In this document: positions 24,202 to 32,332 of the stretch, in pieces
How positions within the stretch are numbered: position 1 is the first letter of the stretch
Layout of the letters: each line of letters opens with the position of its first letter
Source: Fibrobacter succinogenes
Lineage (GTDB): Bacteria; Fibrobacterota; Fibrobacteria; Fibrobacterales; Fibrobacteraceae
Direction: 5' to 3'
Length of the DNA stretch: 36,772 nt
Assembly (NCBI GenBank): GCA_902799745.1
Contig: CADCBQ010000009.1
Location: 1-36,772, forward strand
The notes under the pieces: model-generated
Told to the model about the DNA's origin: nothing
The model's input: the letters and a program-made list of their open reading frames with translations, nothing else
The model's database searches: none
Program-made: the position numbers and the translations under genes

Positions 24202-24978
24202 TTAGTCCCCGACCCGCTTGAAACTCTTGGGGATATTCAAGCGCCAGGTTCCTGAACTGAACGATTTGTTGCGAGTAATCTTCTTGATTTTAATTTCAAG
24301 AAATTTCTCGCCGTCTAATTCAAATATAATATTTGACGGTATTTCTACACCCTCGAATTCCTTGAAATCATTAAAATGAATCGTTTCGGTCTTGCCGCCA
24401 CGCCCCATACGCGAAATCCAAGCGACATGTTCGCCCTCTTTTGCGAAACGGAAATGACGTCCCATCTTTTCGCGAGCATAAATCACGCCTTCCACACGCG
24501 TCGAATCTTCGGGCGGATCGATTTCCTCGTAACCTTCGGGCAACAGGCGTCCGTCAAAAATGTCAGCCACCTGATGAATATGCACCATCGGGACAGCGTC
24601 ATTGTTCAAGAGCCCGACCATGTAGCCGACACCTTTCATGTAGAGTTTTTCAGTCGGGAAAGTCATCTGCCAGCCCTCTTCTTGCCACAGGAGCGAAGCC
24701 ACTCCTATTCCCAGCGGGCCAGTAAGTTCCATACGGTAACGCTTGCCCGGCACCGAGAAAATCACGGCATCCAGTTCCTGCGTCGTAGCCTTCCCTGTTG
24801 CCGTATCTTGTTGAACGATCGTAAGCAAAAACTTGGCACGCAGGCTATCACGCGGAGCCTCGACAGTTGCATTGCTATCGGCCGTAGCGGCAGGCTCCAC
24901 TACAGGCTTTTTACCCGCGCATCCGACAAGAACGCACAAAGAAAACAGCACCAATATGGAATAGATAAACTTCAACAA
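24202..24978 (-). CDS. LolB-like outer-membrane lipoprotein
   Basis: A lipoprotein of about 258 residues. The hydrophobic stretch KFIYSILVLFSLCVLVGC ends in a lipobox. The mature part resembles the LolB/DUF4292 fold: an opening RAKFLLTI strand, FSVPGKRYRMELTGPLGIG, then WQEEGWQMTFPTEKLYMKGVG. LolB-type proteins accept lipoproteins from the periplasmic carrier LolA and insert them in the outer membrane, which would fit a genome with this many lipoproteins; the assignment rests on pattern only. The frame is open up to 25044, but that extension has no signal-peptide character and covers an intergenic repeat. A TTG at 24978 (or 24975), four to seven bases after AGGA, is the likely start. Confidence 0.65.
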   Translation of the reverse strand: MLKFIYSILVLFSLCVLVGCAGKKPVVEPAATADSNATVEAPRDSLRAKFLLTIVQQDTATGKATTQELDAVIFSVPGKRYRMELTGPLGIGVASLLWQEEGWQMTFPTEKLYMKGVGYMVGLLNNDAVPMVHIHQVADIFDGRLLPEGYEEIDPPEDSTRVEGVIYAREKMGRHFRFAKEGEHVAWISRMGRGGKTETIHFNDFKEFEGVEIPSNIIFELDGEKFLEIKIKKITRNKSFSSGTWRLNIPKSFKRVGD

Positions 24979-25041
24979 AAGATCCTGCTCCTTCGAACCT
25001 AATTCAACTAACGCTCTAAAGAGCGAAGTTTCATATATCGA

Positions 25042-25070
25042 CATCGTTACACTCGCTCAGGATGACGCAT
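25042..25070 (-). repeat. Intergenic repeat-like segment containing TCATCCTGAGCG
   Basis: Read on the minus strand it contains GCGTCATCCTGAGCGAG. The core TCATCCTGAGCG resembles a dispersed intergenic repeat that I recall from many bacterial genomes. It sits between the TPR and LolB-like genes. Only one copy is visible in this window, so its repetitive nature cannot be shown here. Confidence 0.35.
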
Positions 25071-25089
25071 TCGTGTCGCATCCTACCGT

Positions 25090-27015
25090 CTATTTCTTAT
25101 AGAACTTCTTCACAGCAGGGTGATGCGGCTGCAACTTTTTCAGTTTCTTGTACGCAGTCTTGGTTTCGGCCTTCATGCCAAGAGCTTCGTAGATTGCGGC
25201 CATGTGTTCCCAATAGACATAATCGTCGTCAAAATTCGGACTCTTGATCAACTTCATCACCGTGAGAGCCTCATTGTACAAGCCCTTACGGTAGAAGCCC
25301 CAAGCCCTCGAATCCAAGTACGCTTCCGAAAGTTCGCCCTTCTTTTCTTCCATCAACAGAGCCTTGTCAACCATGGCAATTCCCTTGTCCAGTTCTTCGG
25401 GGCTACGGTTCAAGTCTATCAGCGTATAGCCGTAATAATTCAGAACCTCGGCACGGTCAACAGGCGCTTTCGTGAAACTCAAAATATGTTCAAACAAGGC
25501 AAAAGCTTCTTCGTAGCGTTCCATGCGTTCCAGGTTCATCGCCATCAACACACGGACACCCATATCAGCGGAATCCCTTGCGGCAAGGTCCCTGTAGAGC
25601 ACATCGGCGCGTTCACGAAGCGCATTCGACTTTTTAAGTCTAGCCGCATCGGCAATATCCTTCTGCCATACTTCTTGCGCTTCCACGCACAAAATTCGAG
25701 CATACACGCTACGGAACTGGCGTCTATTGCGTTCAACATCGTTCACCATACGTTGCATCGAAGCAGAGTCGGCAATTCCTTCCATCGGCGTCCACTTGTC
25801 CCACACGGCAATCACCGAGTCAAGCATCTTGTACGCCTTGTTGTACATGCCCGCCGTTCCATAAGTCAAGGCAAGTGCAGCCTTGTCGCCACCCAGGGCA
25901 ACAGAATCCGCCTTTTCAGCATAACGAACAGCGTCCTTGTTCTTTTTTTCCTTAAAGGCAATTGCAGAAAGAGCATGGTATGCATTCGTCGCATACACCC
26001 GCTGTTCACCCAACTGTTCAGCGGCAATCTTCAAATGCACCTTTGCGCTATCCAGATCATCGAACATGTGTTCATAATGGCCAAGGAAATTTGCAAGCAT
26101 CGGCGTACGCACTTGGTCTACATAATACTTCTTCTTGAGCATCGCATAAGCAGAATCGCGACTCGTTTCCGCAAGGGTGCTCATCAAAAGTACAATCATC
26201 GATTCGTCTTCCGGAGTCGATTCCGTGAGCGTATCGACAATCGCATAGACTTCTTTCATGCGTTTCTGGAACACGAGTCCCTGCACCATCTGCAAGAGCA
26301 TTTTCTTGTCGCCGGTAGCCTCGTGGCCCTTTTCAAAAAGTTCAACGACTGCAGAATCCTTGCCCTGGTCAAGCAGCAACTTGAGCTGACGCTGGAAAAG
26401 CGTCGGCATGTAATTCACCTGCGGCAAAAGCAAGTCGTAGACACGCGTCAGTTCCTTGCCATCTTGAACCGCTTCCAGGAACAGGCTATAATCGTACAAA
26501 AGCGTCATGTCCTGATAACGCGAAGTATCAAGGGCGGCATTAAAATACTTGCGGGCAGAATCGGCCCTGCCGTCTTTCACATACAAATGGGCAAGCAAGC
26601 CCAGCTGCGAAGCCGTCGGGCGGCCTTTCAATTTTTGAGCGCGCTGCGCCTGAATCAAGGCGAGCGAATCCGTTCCCTGCGCCATCATGATTTCGGCCAG
26701 TTTAAAAGCAAGGTAACGGCTATTGGGATCCGATTCCGCAGCATGCTGCCAAAACACATTCGCCAAAGCGCGTTCACCGCGCAATTCCATTTCCTGGGCG
26801 CGAATAAACGATTCGTGAGCAGCATCAATATTTTGCGAAAGGGCTTCTTCAGAGGCCTTTATGGAATCCAGTTTCGCATTTACCGCGGCGGCAATCGCCG
26901 CGGAATCAGCAGCAGTCAATCCACCACCCTTTTTCGACGAAGCGCACGCGCCAAGCGAAAGCGACATCGCAAAGAGTGTCGCCATTAAGGAAAGTGAAAG
27001 TAGCAACGCCCTCAT
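25090..27015 (-). CDS. TPR-repeat lipoprotein
   Basis: A 641-residue predicted lipoprotein; the signal peptide ends with LGAC (Cys24). The mature protein is helical throughout, with many tetratricopeptide-like repeats (for example ANVFWQHAAESDPNSRYLAFKLA in pieces, ADSARKYFNAALD, YEEAFALFEHIL, YNEALTVMKLI). Such proteins are scaffolds for envelope complexes; no enzyme motif is seen. A TTG at 27033 is in frame, but the ATG at 27015 has AAAAGG directly upstream and gives a normal signal peptide. It lies just eight bases beyond the PASTA gene and precedes the LolB-like gene, so the three may be transcribed together. Confidence 0.85.
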   Translation of the reverse strand: MRALLLSLSLMATLFAMSLSLGACASSKKGGGLTAADSAAIAAAVNAKLDSIKASEEALSQNIDAAHESFIRAQEMELRGERALANVFWQHAAESDPNSRYLAFKLAEIMMAQGTDSLALIQAQRAQKLKGRPTASQLGLLAHLYVKDGRADSARKYFNAALDTSRYQDMTLLYDYSLFLEAVQDGKELTRVYDLLLPQVNYMPTLFQRQLKLLLDQGKDSAVVELFEKGHEATGDKKMLLQMVQGLVFQKRMKEVYAIVDTLTESTPEDESMIVLLMSTLAETSRDSAYAMLKKKYYVDQVRTPMLANFLGHYEHMFDDLDSAKVHLKIAAEQLGEQRVYATNAYHALSAIAFKEKKNKDAVRYAEKADSVALGGDKAALALTYGTAGMYNKAYKMLDSVIAVWDKWTPMEGIADSASMQRMVNDVERNRRQFRSVYARILCVEAQEVWQKDIADAARLKKSNALRERADVLYRDLAARDSADMGVRVLMAMNLERMERYEEAFALFEHILSFTKAPVDRAEVLNYYGYTLIDLNRSPEELDKGIAMVDKALLMEEKKGELSEAYLDSRAWGFYRKGLYNEALTVMKLIKSPNFDDDYVYWEHMAAIYEALGMKAETKTAYKKLKKLQPHHPAVKKFYKK

Positions 27016-27022
27016 GAGCCTT

Positions 27023-27796
27023 TTAATCCGCAATCACGAAGTTAATCTTGGTATCGGGAGGCAAGTAATCGCCATGCTTCGGAGAAGTTTCAATCACGGT
27101 TCCCGGAGCACGACCTTCATCGTCTTTCTTGCGCTTGATTTTTCCGACCTTGAATCCGAGCGTTTCAACCTTCGCGTAAACATTGTCAATCTGTTCGCCG
27201 CTAAAGTCAGGCAACACCGTCTTGCCCTGGGTAGCGCCCGCCGAGATCACGACCTTCACCGTGTCGCCGATGCGAACTTTCTCACCCGCTACAGGGATCG
27301 TGCGAATCACGACACCGCGAGGAATACTCTGGTGAGCGCCCTTCACGATTGCTCCCTGCACAAGGCCCGCACGGGCAAGCGAAATAGAAGCTTGCTTCTG
27401 GCTCTTGCCACGCAAATCGGGAATTTCCACTTCGCGAAGACCCAAGCTCTTGGTGAGTTTCACCGTACGGCCAAGCTTTGCGGTGCGTCCGGCAGCAGGC
27501 ATCTGCACCAACACCAGTCCTTCCGGAATCTGGGCATTGTAGCGGCCCTCAGCAAGCCATTCGTACTTGAATCCGGCATCTTCCAGAGCCTTTTCGGCAG
27601 CTTCTTGCGTCATGCCTTCCAAGTTCGGCACTTCACCGGTCGAGGCGAAATGTCCCGAGAAAATCGGCATTACGAGTTTGTCCACGAAAAATGCCAGAAC
27701 AATCAAGAGCACAATCCAAATGCCAACTGCTTTCACAATCGGCGCCTTTTTGGCCCATGCAAGCAATTTATTCAAGAAGTTCTTTACTTTATCCAT
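27023..27796 (-). CDS. Membrane-anchored protein with three PASTA domains
   Basis: A 257-residue protein: a short cytoplasmic basic N-terminus, one membrane segment at about 22-45, then three PASTA repeats, each of about 65-70 residues (beginning VPNLEGMTQEAAEKAL, IPDLRGKSQKQASISL and LPDFSGEQIDNVYAKV). PASTA domains bind unlinked peptidoglycan or beta-lactams and are usually attached to Ser/Thr kinases or penicillin-binding proteins. Here neither catalytic domain is present, so it may be a separate peptidoglycan sensor or adaptor, and a partner kinase could lie elsewhere. It follows the Crp-like gene by 27 bases. Confidence 0.92.
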   Translation of the reverse strand: MDKVKNFLNKLLAWAKKAPIVKAVGIWIVLLIVLAFFVDKLVMPIFSGHFASTGEVPNLEGMTQEAAEKALEDAGFKYEWLAEGRYNAQIPEGLVLVQMPAAGRTAKLGRTVKLTKSLGLREVEIPDLRGKSQKQASISLARAGLVQGAIVKGAHQSIPRGVVIRTIPVAGEKVRIGDTVKVVISAGATQGKTVLPDFSGEQIDNVYAKVETLGFKVGKIKRKKDDEGRAPGTVIETSPKHGDYLPPDTKINFVIAD

Positions 27797-27823
27797 AATA
27801 CAATCAGCGGTTAGTGATTTACA

Positions 27824-28534
27824 CTACCCTTTAGTAGCCTTTTCCTGCAAGGCTTCCTCATCAAAGATCACGATATCCTTGCCAGTCATGGCAATCGCGT
27901 TTGCCTTGACAAGCATCGAACAAATGCGGCTTACCGTTTCACGAGTCGTGCCCGACATATCCGCCAACTGCTGCTGGGTCGGGCGGTTGTGAATCACCGT
28001 TACCATCTGGCCGTTATCGGTATGAATGCGCATACCGCGTTCTTCCATCAGGTTCAGGAGAGTGCCCGCGACGCGGCCACTTACAGACATCGTCGAAAGC
28101 GACCCGATCTGCTTGTTCGCCTTGCGAAGTCTCTTGCTCATTTCAGAAAGCAAAGACATTGCAATTTCAGGAGTCTGGCGAATAAGCGTCAGGAACGGTT
28201 CACGGTGAATAATCATCAGCTGCGCATCGGTCACGGTGCGCACCGAGGCGGACCTCGGTTCGCCGTCGATGAGCGACATTTCACCAAAGAAGTCTCCGCG
28301 TTCCAAGAAACTGAGGATCGTCTCGCGCCCATCGACGCCGGTCATATAGACCTGCACCGTACCCGATGCGATCAGATACAGAGCCTTCATCGAGCAGTCG
28401 CCTTCGAGCACCACAGTCTCGTCGCGGTTGAAGTCCTGGACAACAACCAAATTGGCAAGCAAGCCAAGTTGTTCTTCCGTCAATTCAGAGAAAAGGTCAA
28501 CCCCTTTCAAGAGTCCACATACATCGCTGTCCAT
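27824..28534 (-). CDS. Crp/Fnr-family transcriptional regulator
   Basis: A 236-residue regulator. The cyclic-nucleotide-binding fold spans 10-130, including GDFFGEMSLIDGEPRSASVRT, which matches the phosphate-binding cassette and suggests a cyclic nucleotide ligand. A dimerisation helix follows and a winged helix-turn-helix at about 160-230 with recognition helix TRETVSRICSML. The cysteines needed for an Fnr iron-sulfur cluster are absent, so it is Crp-like rather than Fnr-like. AAGGAG precedes the ATG. It lies 26 bases after the purA stop codon, probably in the same transcript. Its targets cannot be told from this window. Confidence 0.93.
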   Translation of the reverse strand: MDSDVCGLLKGVDLFSELTEEQLGLLANLVVVQDFNRDETVVLEGDCSMKALYLIASGTVQVYMTGVDGRETILSFLERGDFFGEMSLIDGEPRSASVRTVTDAQLMIIHREPFLTLIRQTPEIAMSLLSEMSKRLRKANKQIGSLSTMSVSGRVAGTLLNLMEERGMRIHTDNGQMVTVIHNRPTQQQLADMSGTTRETVSRICSMLVKANAIAMTGKDIVIFDEEALQEKATKG

Positions 28535-28560
28535 TTCTTCTTTCTCCTTCGGTTAGATTC

Positions 28561-29798
28561 TTAGTCCAAATCTACGATGATGCTCTGGTCGCGCTTAGCA
28601 CCGATCGAGATCATACCGATCTTCACGCCCACGAGTTCTGCCATACGGTTCAGATACTTACGGGCATTTTCCGGCAGGTCTTCGAGCTTACGGCACTTGG
28701 TGGTATCGCACTTCCAACCCGGCATTTCTTCGTAAACCGGCACGCAGCGGCCGACCTTGAGTGAGTACAAATCTTGATGGAATCAAAGGTGTCGAGCACG
28801 TCGAGCTTGGTAATGGCGAGGTGAGTGAGACCGTTCACCACGGCAGCCTTACGGACCACCGGAGCGTCGAACCAACCGCAACGGCGGTTACGACCGGTAG
28901 TTGCACCATATTCGTTACCAATCTTACGGAGCGTGTCGCCCGTTTCGTCCAAAAGTTCAGTCGGGAACGGACCGTTACCCACGCGGGTCGTGTAAGCCTT
29001 CACGACACCCACCACCTGGTCAATAGCCGTCGGGCCAATGCCTGCGCCGCAGCTAGCATAGCCGGCAACAGTATTGCTGGAGGTCACGAACGGGTAAGTA
29101 CCCTGGTCCACATCGAGGATGGTACCCTGGGCACCTTCAAACACCAAGCGCTTGCCAGCCTTCACAGCGGCATAGAGCATGGCGCTCACGTCGCGCACGA
29201 ACGGCTTAATCTTCTGACCAAGTTCGAGGTAGTCCTTGATGACCTGTTCCGGATCAATTTCGGGAACATCGTACATCACCTTAAATTCTTCGTTGTGAAC
29301 CTTGGCCATCGCTTCGACGCGGGGGCGCAGTTCGCGTTCGTCCATCAGGTCGCCCACGCGAACGCCGATACGGTTCACCTTGTCGCTATAGCAGGGGCCA
29401 ATGCCGCGGCCAGTCGTACCGATAGCGCCCTTACCAGCCTTCTTTTCCTTGGCCTTGTCGAGGGTGGAGTGGTACGGGAGCACCACATGTGCGTTGTCGG
29501 CAATGAACAGGCGACCTTCGGGATTGATTCCCTTGGTATGCAAGTCAGCGATTTCGGCCAGAGTCTGCACCGGGTCAAGCACCACGCCGTTACCGATCAC
29601 ACAAATCTTGTCATCATGCATAATGCCCGAGGGAATCAAGTGGAACACGAACTTCTTGTCGCCCACTTCCACGGTATGGCCGGCGTTTGCGCCACCCTGG
29701 AAACGCACAATGTAGTCTGCGTCCAGAGTCAGAAAATCAACAACCTTGGCCTTGCCTTCGTCACCCCATTGGGAACCGATTACAACACGATTTGCCAT
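28561..29798 (-). pseudogene. purA: Adenylosuccinate synthetase, reading frame broken by an internal deletion
   Basis: PurA joins IMP and aspartate using GTP, the first committed step to AMP. The N-terminal 345 residues are clear: GDEGKAK phosphate loop (GDEGKGK in most enzymes), the GAQGTILDVDQG region, TTGRNRRCGWFDAP and ITKLDVLD. After DSIKIC the frame shifts near 28761-28771: the ending PVYEEMPGW ... ENARKYLNRMAELVGV ... SIIVDLD continues in another frame to a TAA at 28561. Compared with other PurA proteins about a dozen residues are also missing at that point, so this is a non-triplet deletion of some 40 bases, not a single-base slip. As written the protein stops at 28650 with a non-homologous tail. 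An assembly error is a strong alternative, because the gene is normally essential without adenine. GAAGGAT precedes the ATG. Confidence 0.85.
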
Positions 29799-30053
29799 AT
29801 ATCCTTCGTTTTTATTTCTTGTTAAACACGAAAATAAGCTACCCAGGGGATTTCCCTGAGCCCTTTTTCGCCTTAAAGATAAAAAAGTGGGGTTTCAATG
29901 ACGCCGGGAGGGAGCCCAAAGGCCTCCTTTTAGGCCAAAAACCACAAAAAAGGGCGATTATTGTCAAAAAATCCATACAAAACAGAATACGCAGAACTTT
30001 TTTTTTACTTACAATTTTTAATTTGTACGCACTTATTTAAAAGGGAGCTAAAA
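29799..30053. other. Divergent intergenic region between purA and the collagen-like gene
   Basis: This 255-base gap must hold both promoters. It contains two modest hairpins, CAGGG/CCCTG near 29847-29861 and GGCCT/AGGCC at 29920-29935, and is very AT-rich from 29940 on. I see no RNA gene and no convincing riboswitch. A reading frame is open from 29961 into the next gene, but that part has no ribosome site and no signal-peptide features. Confidence 0.5.
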
Positions 30054-32276
30054 ATGAAGAAGAAATATCTATTTGTATCGTCTCTCATTTGCATGCCGGT
30101 TTTCTTCGGCTGCCTTGACGAGACTAGCCAAGTATCCGAACCCGAACCGGAGCAGGAACCGTTCTATTGCGTAACGGAACCCCTGCAGGACTTAAGCGGG
30201 CTTAAGGTTATTTGCGGCGGCGATTCGGTCGGCATTGTCCAGAACGGAAAAGACGGCAAGGACGGTCTCGACGGCATCGACGGTAAAGATGGAGAAAAAG
30301 GCGACGCCGGTAAGGACGGTAAAGACGGAAACGATGGTGCCGATGGTAAGGATGGCACCAACGGCAAAGATGGCAAGGATGGTACATCTTGCCGCGTCGA
30401 AGCCAACGATGACACCAATGGTTTCGACGTCTTCTGCGGCGACAAAAAGGTCGGCGAACTGCACAACGGTAAAGACGGTGCAGACGGCAAGGATGGTGCC
30501 GATGGTAAGGATGGCACCAACGGCAAAGATGGTAAAGATGGCAAGGACGGTAAGGATGGAGCCTCCTGCACTGTCAAGTCCAACGACGAAATCAACGGTT
30601 ACGATGTCTACTGTAGCGACAAAAAGGTCGGCGAACTCCATAACGGTGCCGACGGAAAGGACGGTGCTGACGGTAAGGATGGAAAGGACGGTGCCAAGGG
30701 CGATGCCGGAACTTCTTGCTCTGTAAAGCAGAATAAAGAAATCAACGGATTCGACATCTACTGTGGCGACGAAAAGGTCGGCGAACTCCATAACGGAGCC
30801 GACGGCAAGGACGGCGCTGACGGTAAGGATGGAACCAACGGCAAAGACGGAAACGATGGCAAGGATGGTAATAACGGTAAGGATGGCACCTCTTGCTCCG
30901 TAATCAAGAACGACAAGATTAACGGATACGAAGTCTACTGCGGCACCGAAAAGATTGGCGAGCTTTACAACGGTAAAGACGGCAAGGACGGTGCCGATGG
31001 TAAGGATGGCATCGACGGTAAAGACGGCAACGACGGTAAGGACGGAACTTCTTGCCGCGTTGAAGCCAACGAAAACATCAACGGTTTCGATGTTTACTGC
31101 GGCGAGCTCAAAGTCGGCGAACTCCGCAACGGCGAAAAGGGCGCTGACGGCAAGGACGGTGCCAATGGTAAAGACGGCAATGACGGTAAAGACGGAACTT
31201 CCTGCCGTATCGAAGAGAACCTGACCAACAACGGCTACGACATCTTCTGCGGCAACATCAAGGTCGGTGAACTCAAGAATGGTGAAAACGGCAAGGATGG
31301 TGCCGACGGTAAAGATGGTACCGATGGTCATGATGGTAACAACGGTAAGGACGGAACCTCTTGCTATGTCGTAAAGAATGACGCAATCAATGGTTACGAC
31401 ATCTATTGCGGCACCGAAAAGATTGGTGAACTCAAGAATGGTGAAAACGGCAAGGACGGAAAAGACGGCGAAGACGGTAAGGACGGCATTCAGCCCCTCA
31501 GCGCCGAATGTAAGGCACTCCGCTCCACCACCGACCAGTTCTCTTCGATCTACGACGTGTTCGGCTGCATCCGCCCCACCGAAAAGGTGACATTCATTCT
31601 CCGCCACGCCGCCCGTCCCAGCGACAAGTACGGACCGAACGATCCGCTGAACGAAACGGGCATGCAGCAGTGCGCCACCGTCGGCAACAGACTTAAAGAA
31701 ATGAACCTCGACGACTTCTCTTACATGCACACCTATTATTTCCGCGCCAAGCAATCCGCTTGGATTATCGGCAACAACAAGGGTCAGTACATGGGTGATA
31801 GCAGCACCTGGTTCGGCGAAACCGACAACAGCTTCCAGACCACAAACAACGACCTGTTAGAAAAGGTGTACGTCAAGAACGATGGCAAGCGCAGTTCCTG
31901 CAAATCTGGTTGGGGCGGATTCGCAAAAGCCGCCTACAGAGAATATGACAACGACAACCAGAGAAACAATTGCGAAGCCGCCTTCTACAACATCGACAGC
32001 ATTGTTGACGTTGTCGTTCAAAGACACTTCACCTACGACAAGATGAAACCGGGCGTTACCCTGGCCATTTCGCACGATCAGTTCCTTGCCCCGTTCGTCA
32101 TCTCCATCAGCAAGCGCAAGATTCATGGCGACAATGGGCGTGACTTGCGTTACCACAAGCACTCCAATGATCAGCATTGGATCAACTACCTCTCCGGTGT
32201 CGCCATCATCACGGATCCTGATGACAACATCAGAATCATCCCGGTCACGGCACTCGACAAGGGATTCTTGCAGTAA
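30054..32276 (+). CDS. Lipoprotein with collagen-like repeats, two-cysteine modules and a C-terminal histidine-phosphatase-like domain
   Basis: A 740-residue predicted surface lipoprotein; lipobox FFGC, Cys20. From about residue 60 to 490, collagen-like stretches (units such as GKDGADGKDG) alternate with seven modules of about 29 residues of the form TSCxVxxNxxINGYDVYCGxxKVGEL, preceded by one degenerate copy. Each module has two cysteines, possibly a disulfide. The C-terminal 225 residues resemble the histidine phosphatase superfamily: RHAAR at 517-521 (nucleophile His518), then PLNETGMQQCATVGNRL, the FRAKQSA arginine near 564, and His674 in AISHDQF. The catalytic residues expected for a phosphomonoesterase are thus present. 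The substrate is unknown. Start at 30054 with AAGGGAG upstream. A strong terminator follows. Confidence 0.85.
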   Translation: MKKKYLFVSSLICMPVFFGCLDETSQVSEPEPEQEPFYCVTEPLQDLSGLKVICGGDSVGIVQNGKDGKDGLDGIDGKDGEKGDAGKDGKDGNDGADGKDGTNGKDGKDGTSCRVEANDDTNGFDVFCGDKKVGELHNGKDGADGKDGADGKDGTNGKDGKDGKDGKDGASCTVKSNDEINGYDVYCSDKKVGELHNGADGKDGADGKDGKDGAKGDAGTSCSVKQNKEINGFDIYCGDEKVGELHNGADGKDGADGKDGTNGKDGNDGKDGNNGKDGTSCSVIKNDKINGYEVYCGTEKIGELYNGKDGKDGADGKDGIDGKDGNDGKDGTSCRVEANENINGFDVYCGELKVGELRNGEKGADGKDGANGKDGNDGKDGTSCRIEENLTNNGYDIFCGNIKVGELKNGENGKDGADGKDGTDGHDGNNGKDGTSCYVVKNDAINGYDIYCGTEKIGELKNGENGKDGKDGEDGKDGIQPLSAECKALRSTTDQFSSIYDVFGCIRPTEKVTFILRHAARPSDKYGPNDPLNETGMQQCATVGNRLKEMNLDDFSYMHTYYFRAKQSAWIIGNNKGQYMGDSSTWFGETDNSFQTTNNDLLEKVYVKNDGKRSSCKSGWGGFAKAAYREYDNDNQRNNCEAAFYNIDSIVDVVVQRHFTYDKMKPGVTLAISHDQFLAPFVISISKRKIHGDNGRDLRYHKHSNDQHWINYLSGVAIITDPDDNIRIIPVTALDKGFLQ
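30242..31490 (+). repeat. Coding tandem repeats (collagen-like, 9-bp unit nested in a longer modular repeat)
   Basis: Nine-base units close to GGTAAGGAT with one- or two-base changes repeat in clusters of about 5 to 14, separated by about 90-base conserved blocks that encode the two-cysteine modules. The reverse strand is open for over 500 codons here only because of this codon bias. The structure favours recombination and replication slippage, so repeat number may vary among strains and short-read assembly may be wrong here. Confidence 0.85.
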
Positions 32277-32295
32277 GCAACACAAGCGTAATATT

Positions 32296-32329
32296 AAAGA
32301 GACCAACCTTCGGGTTGGCCTCTTTTTTT
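32296..32329 (+). terminator. Intrinsic terminator after the collagen-like gene
   Basis: A stem containing CCAACC and GGTTGG around a TTCG loop, extended by AGAG and CTCT across one mismatch, is followed by a run of T. It ends just before the stop codon of the convergent gene on the other strand. Confidence 0.9.
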
Positions 32330-32332
32330 CAT

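Noticed and set aside
25120..26988. A 622-codon plus-strand frame opposite the TPR gene
   Set aside because: Histidine/arginine-rich antisense shadow of a GC-rich third-position gene, with no ribosome site and no recognisable domain.
28561..28770. A separate small gene of 69 codons after purA
   Set aside because: Its product is the known C-terminal end of PurA (PVYEEMPGW onward), so it is a frame-shifted part of the same gene.
29961..30053. N-terminal extension of the collagen-like lipoprotein
   Set aside because: The ATG at 30054 has AAGGGAG upstream and starts a proper lipoprotein signal peptide; the extension would bury it.
30242..31490. Possible CRISPR array because of regular short repeats
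   Set aside because: Repeats are nine-base coding units in frame with the protein, spacers are homologous to each other, and no cas genes are near.
30192..31754. A 520-codon open frame on the minus strand opposite the collagen-like gene
   Set aside because: It arises from the repeated GGT/AAG/GAT codons read in reverse; it has no start signal, and its product is low-complexity and mirrors the repeats.
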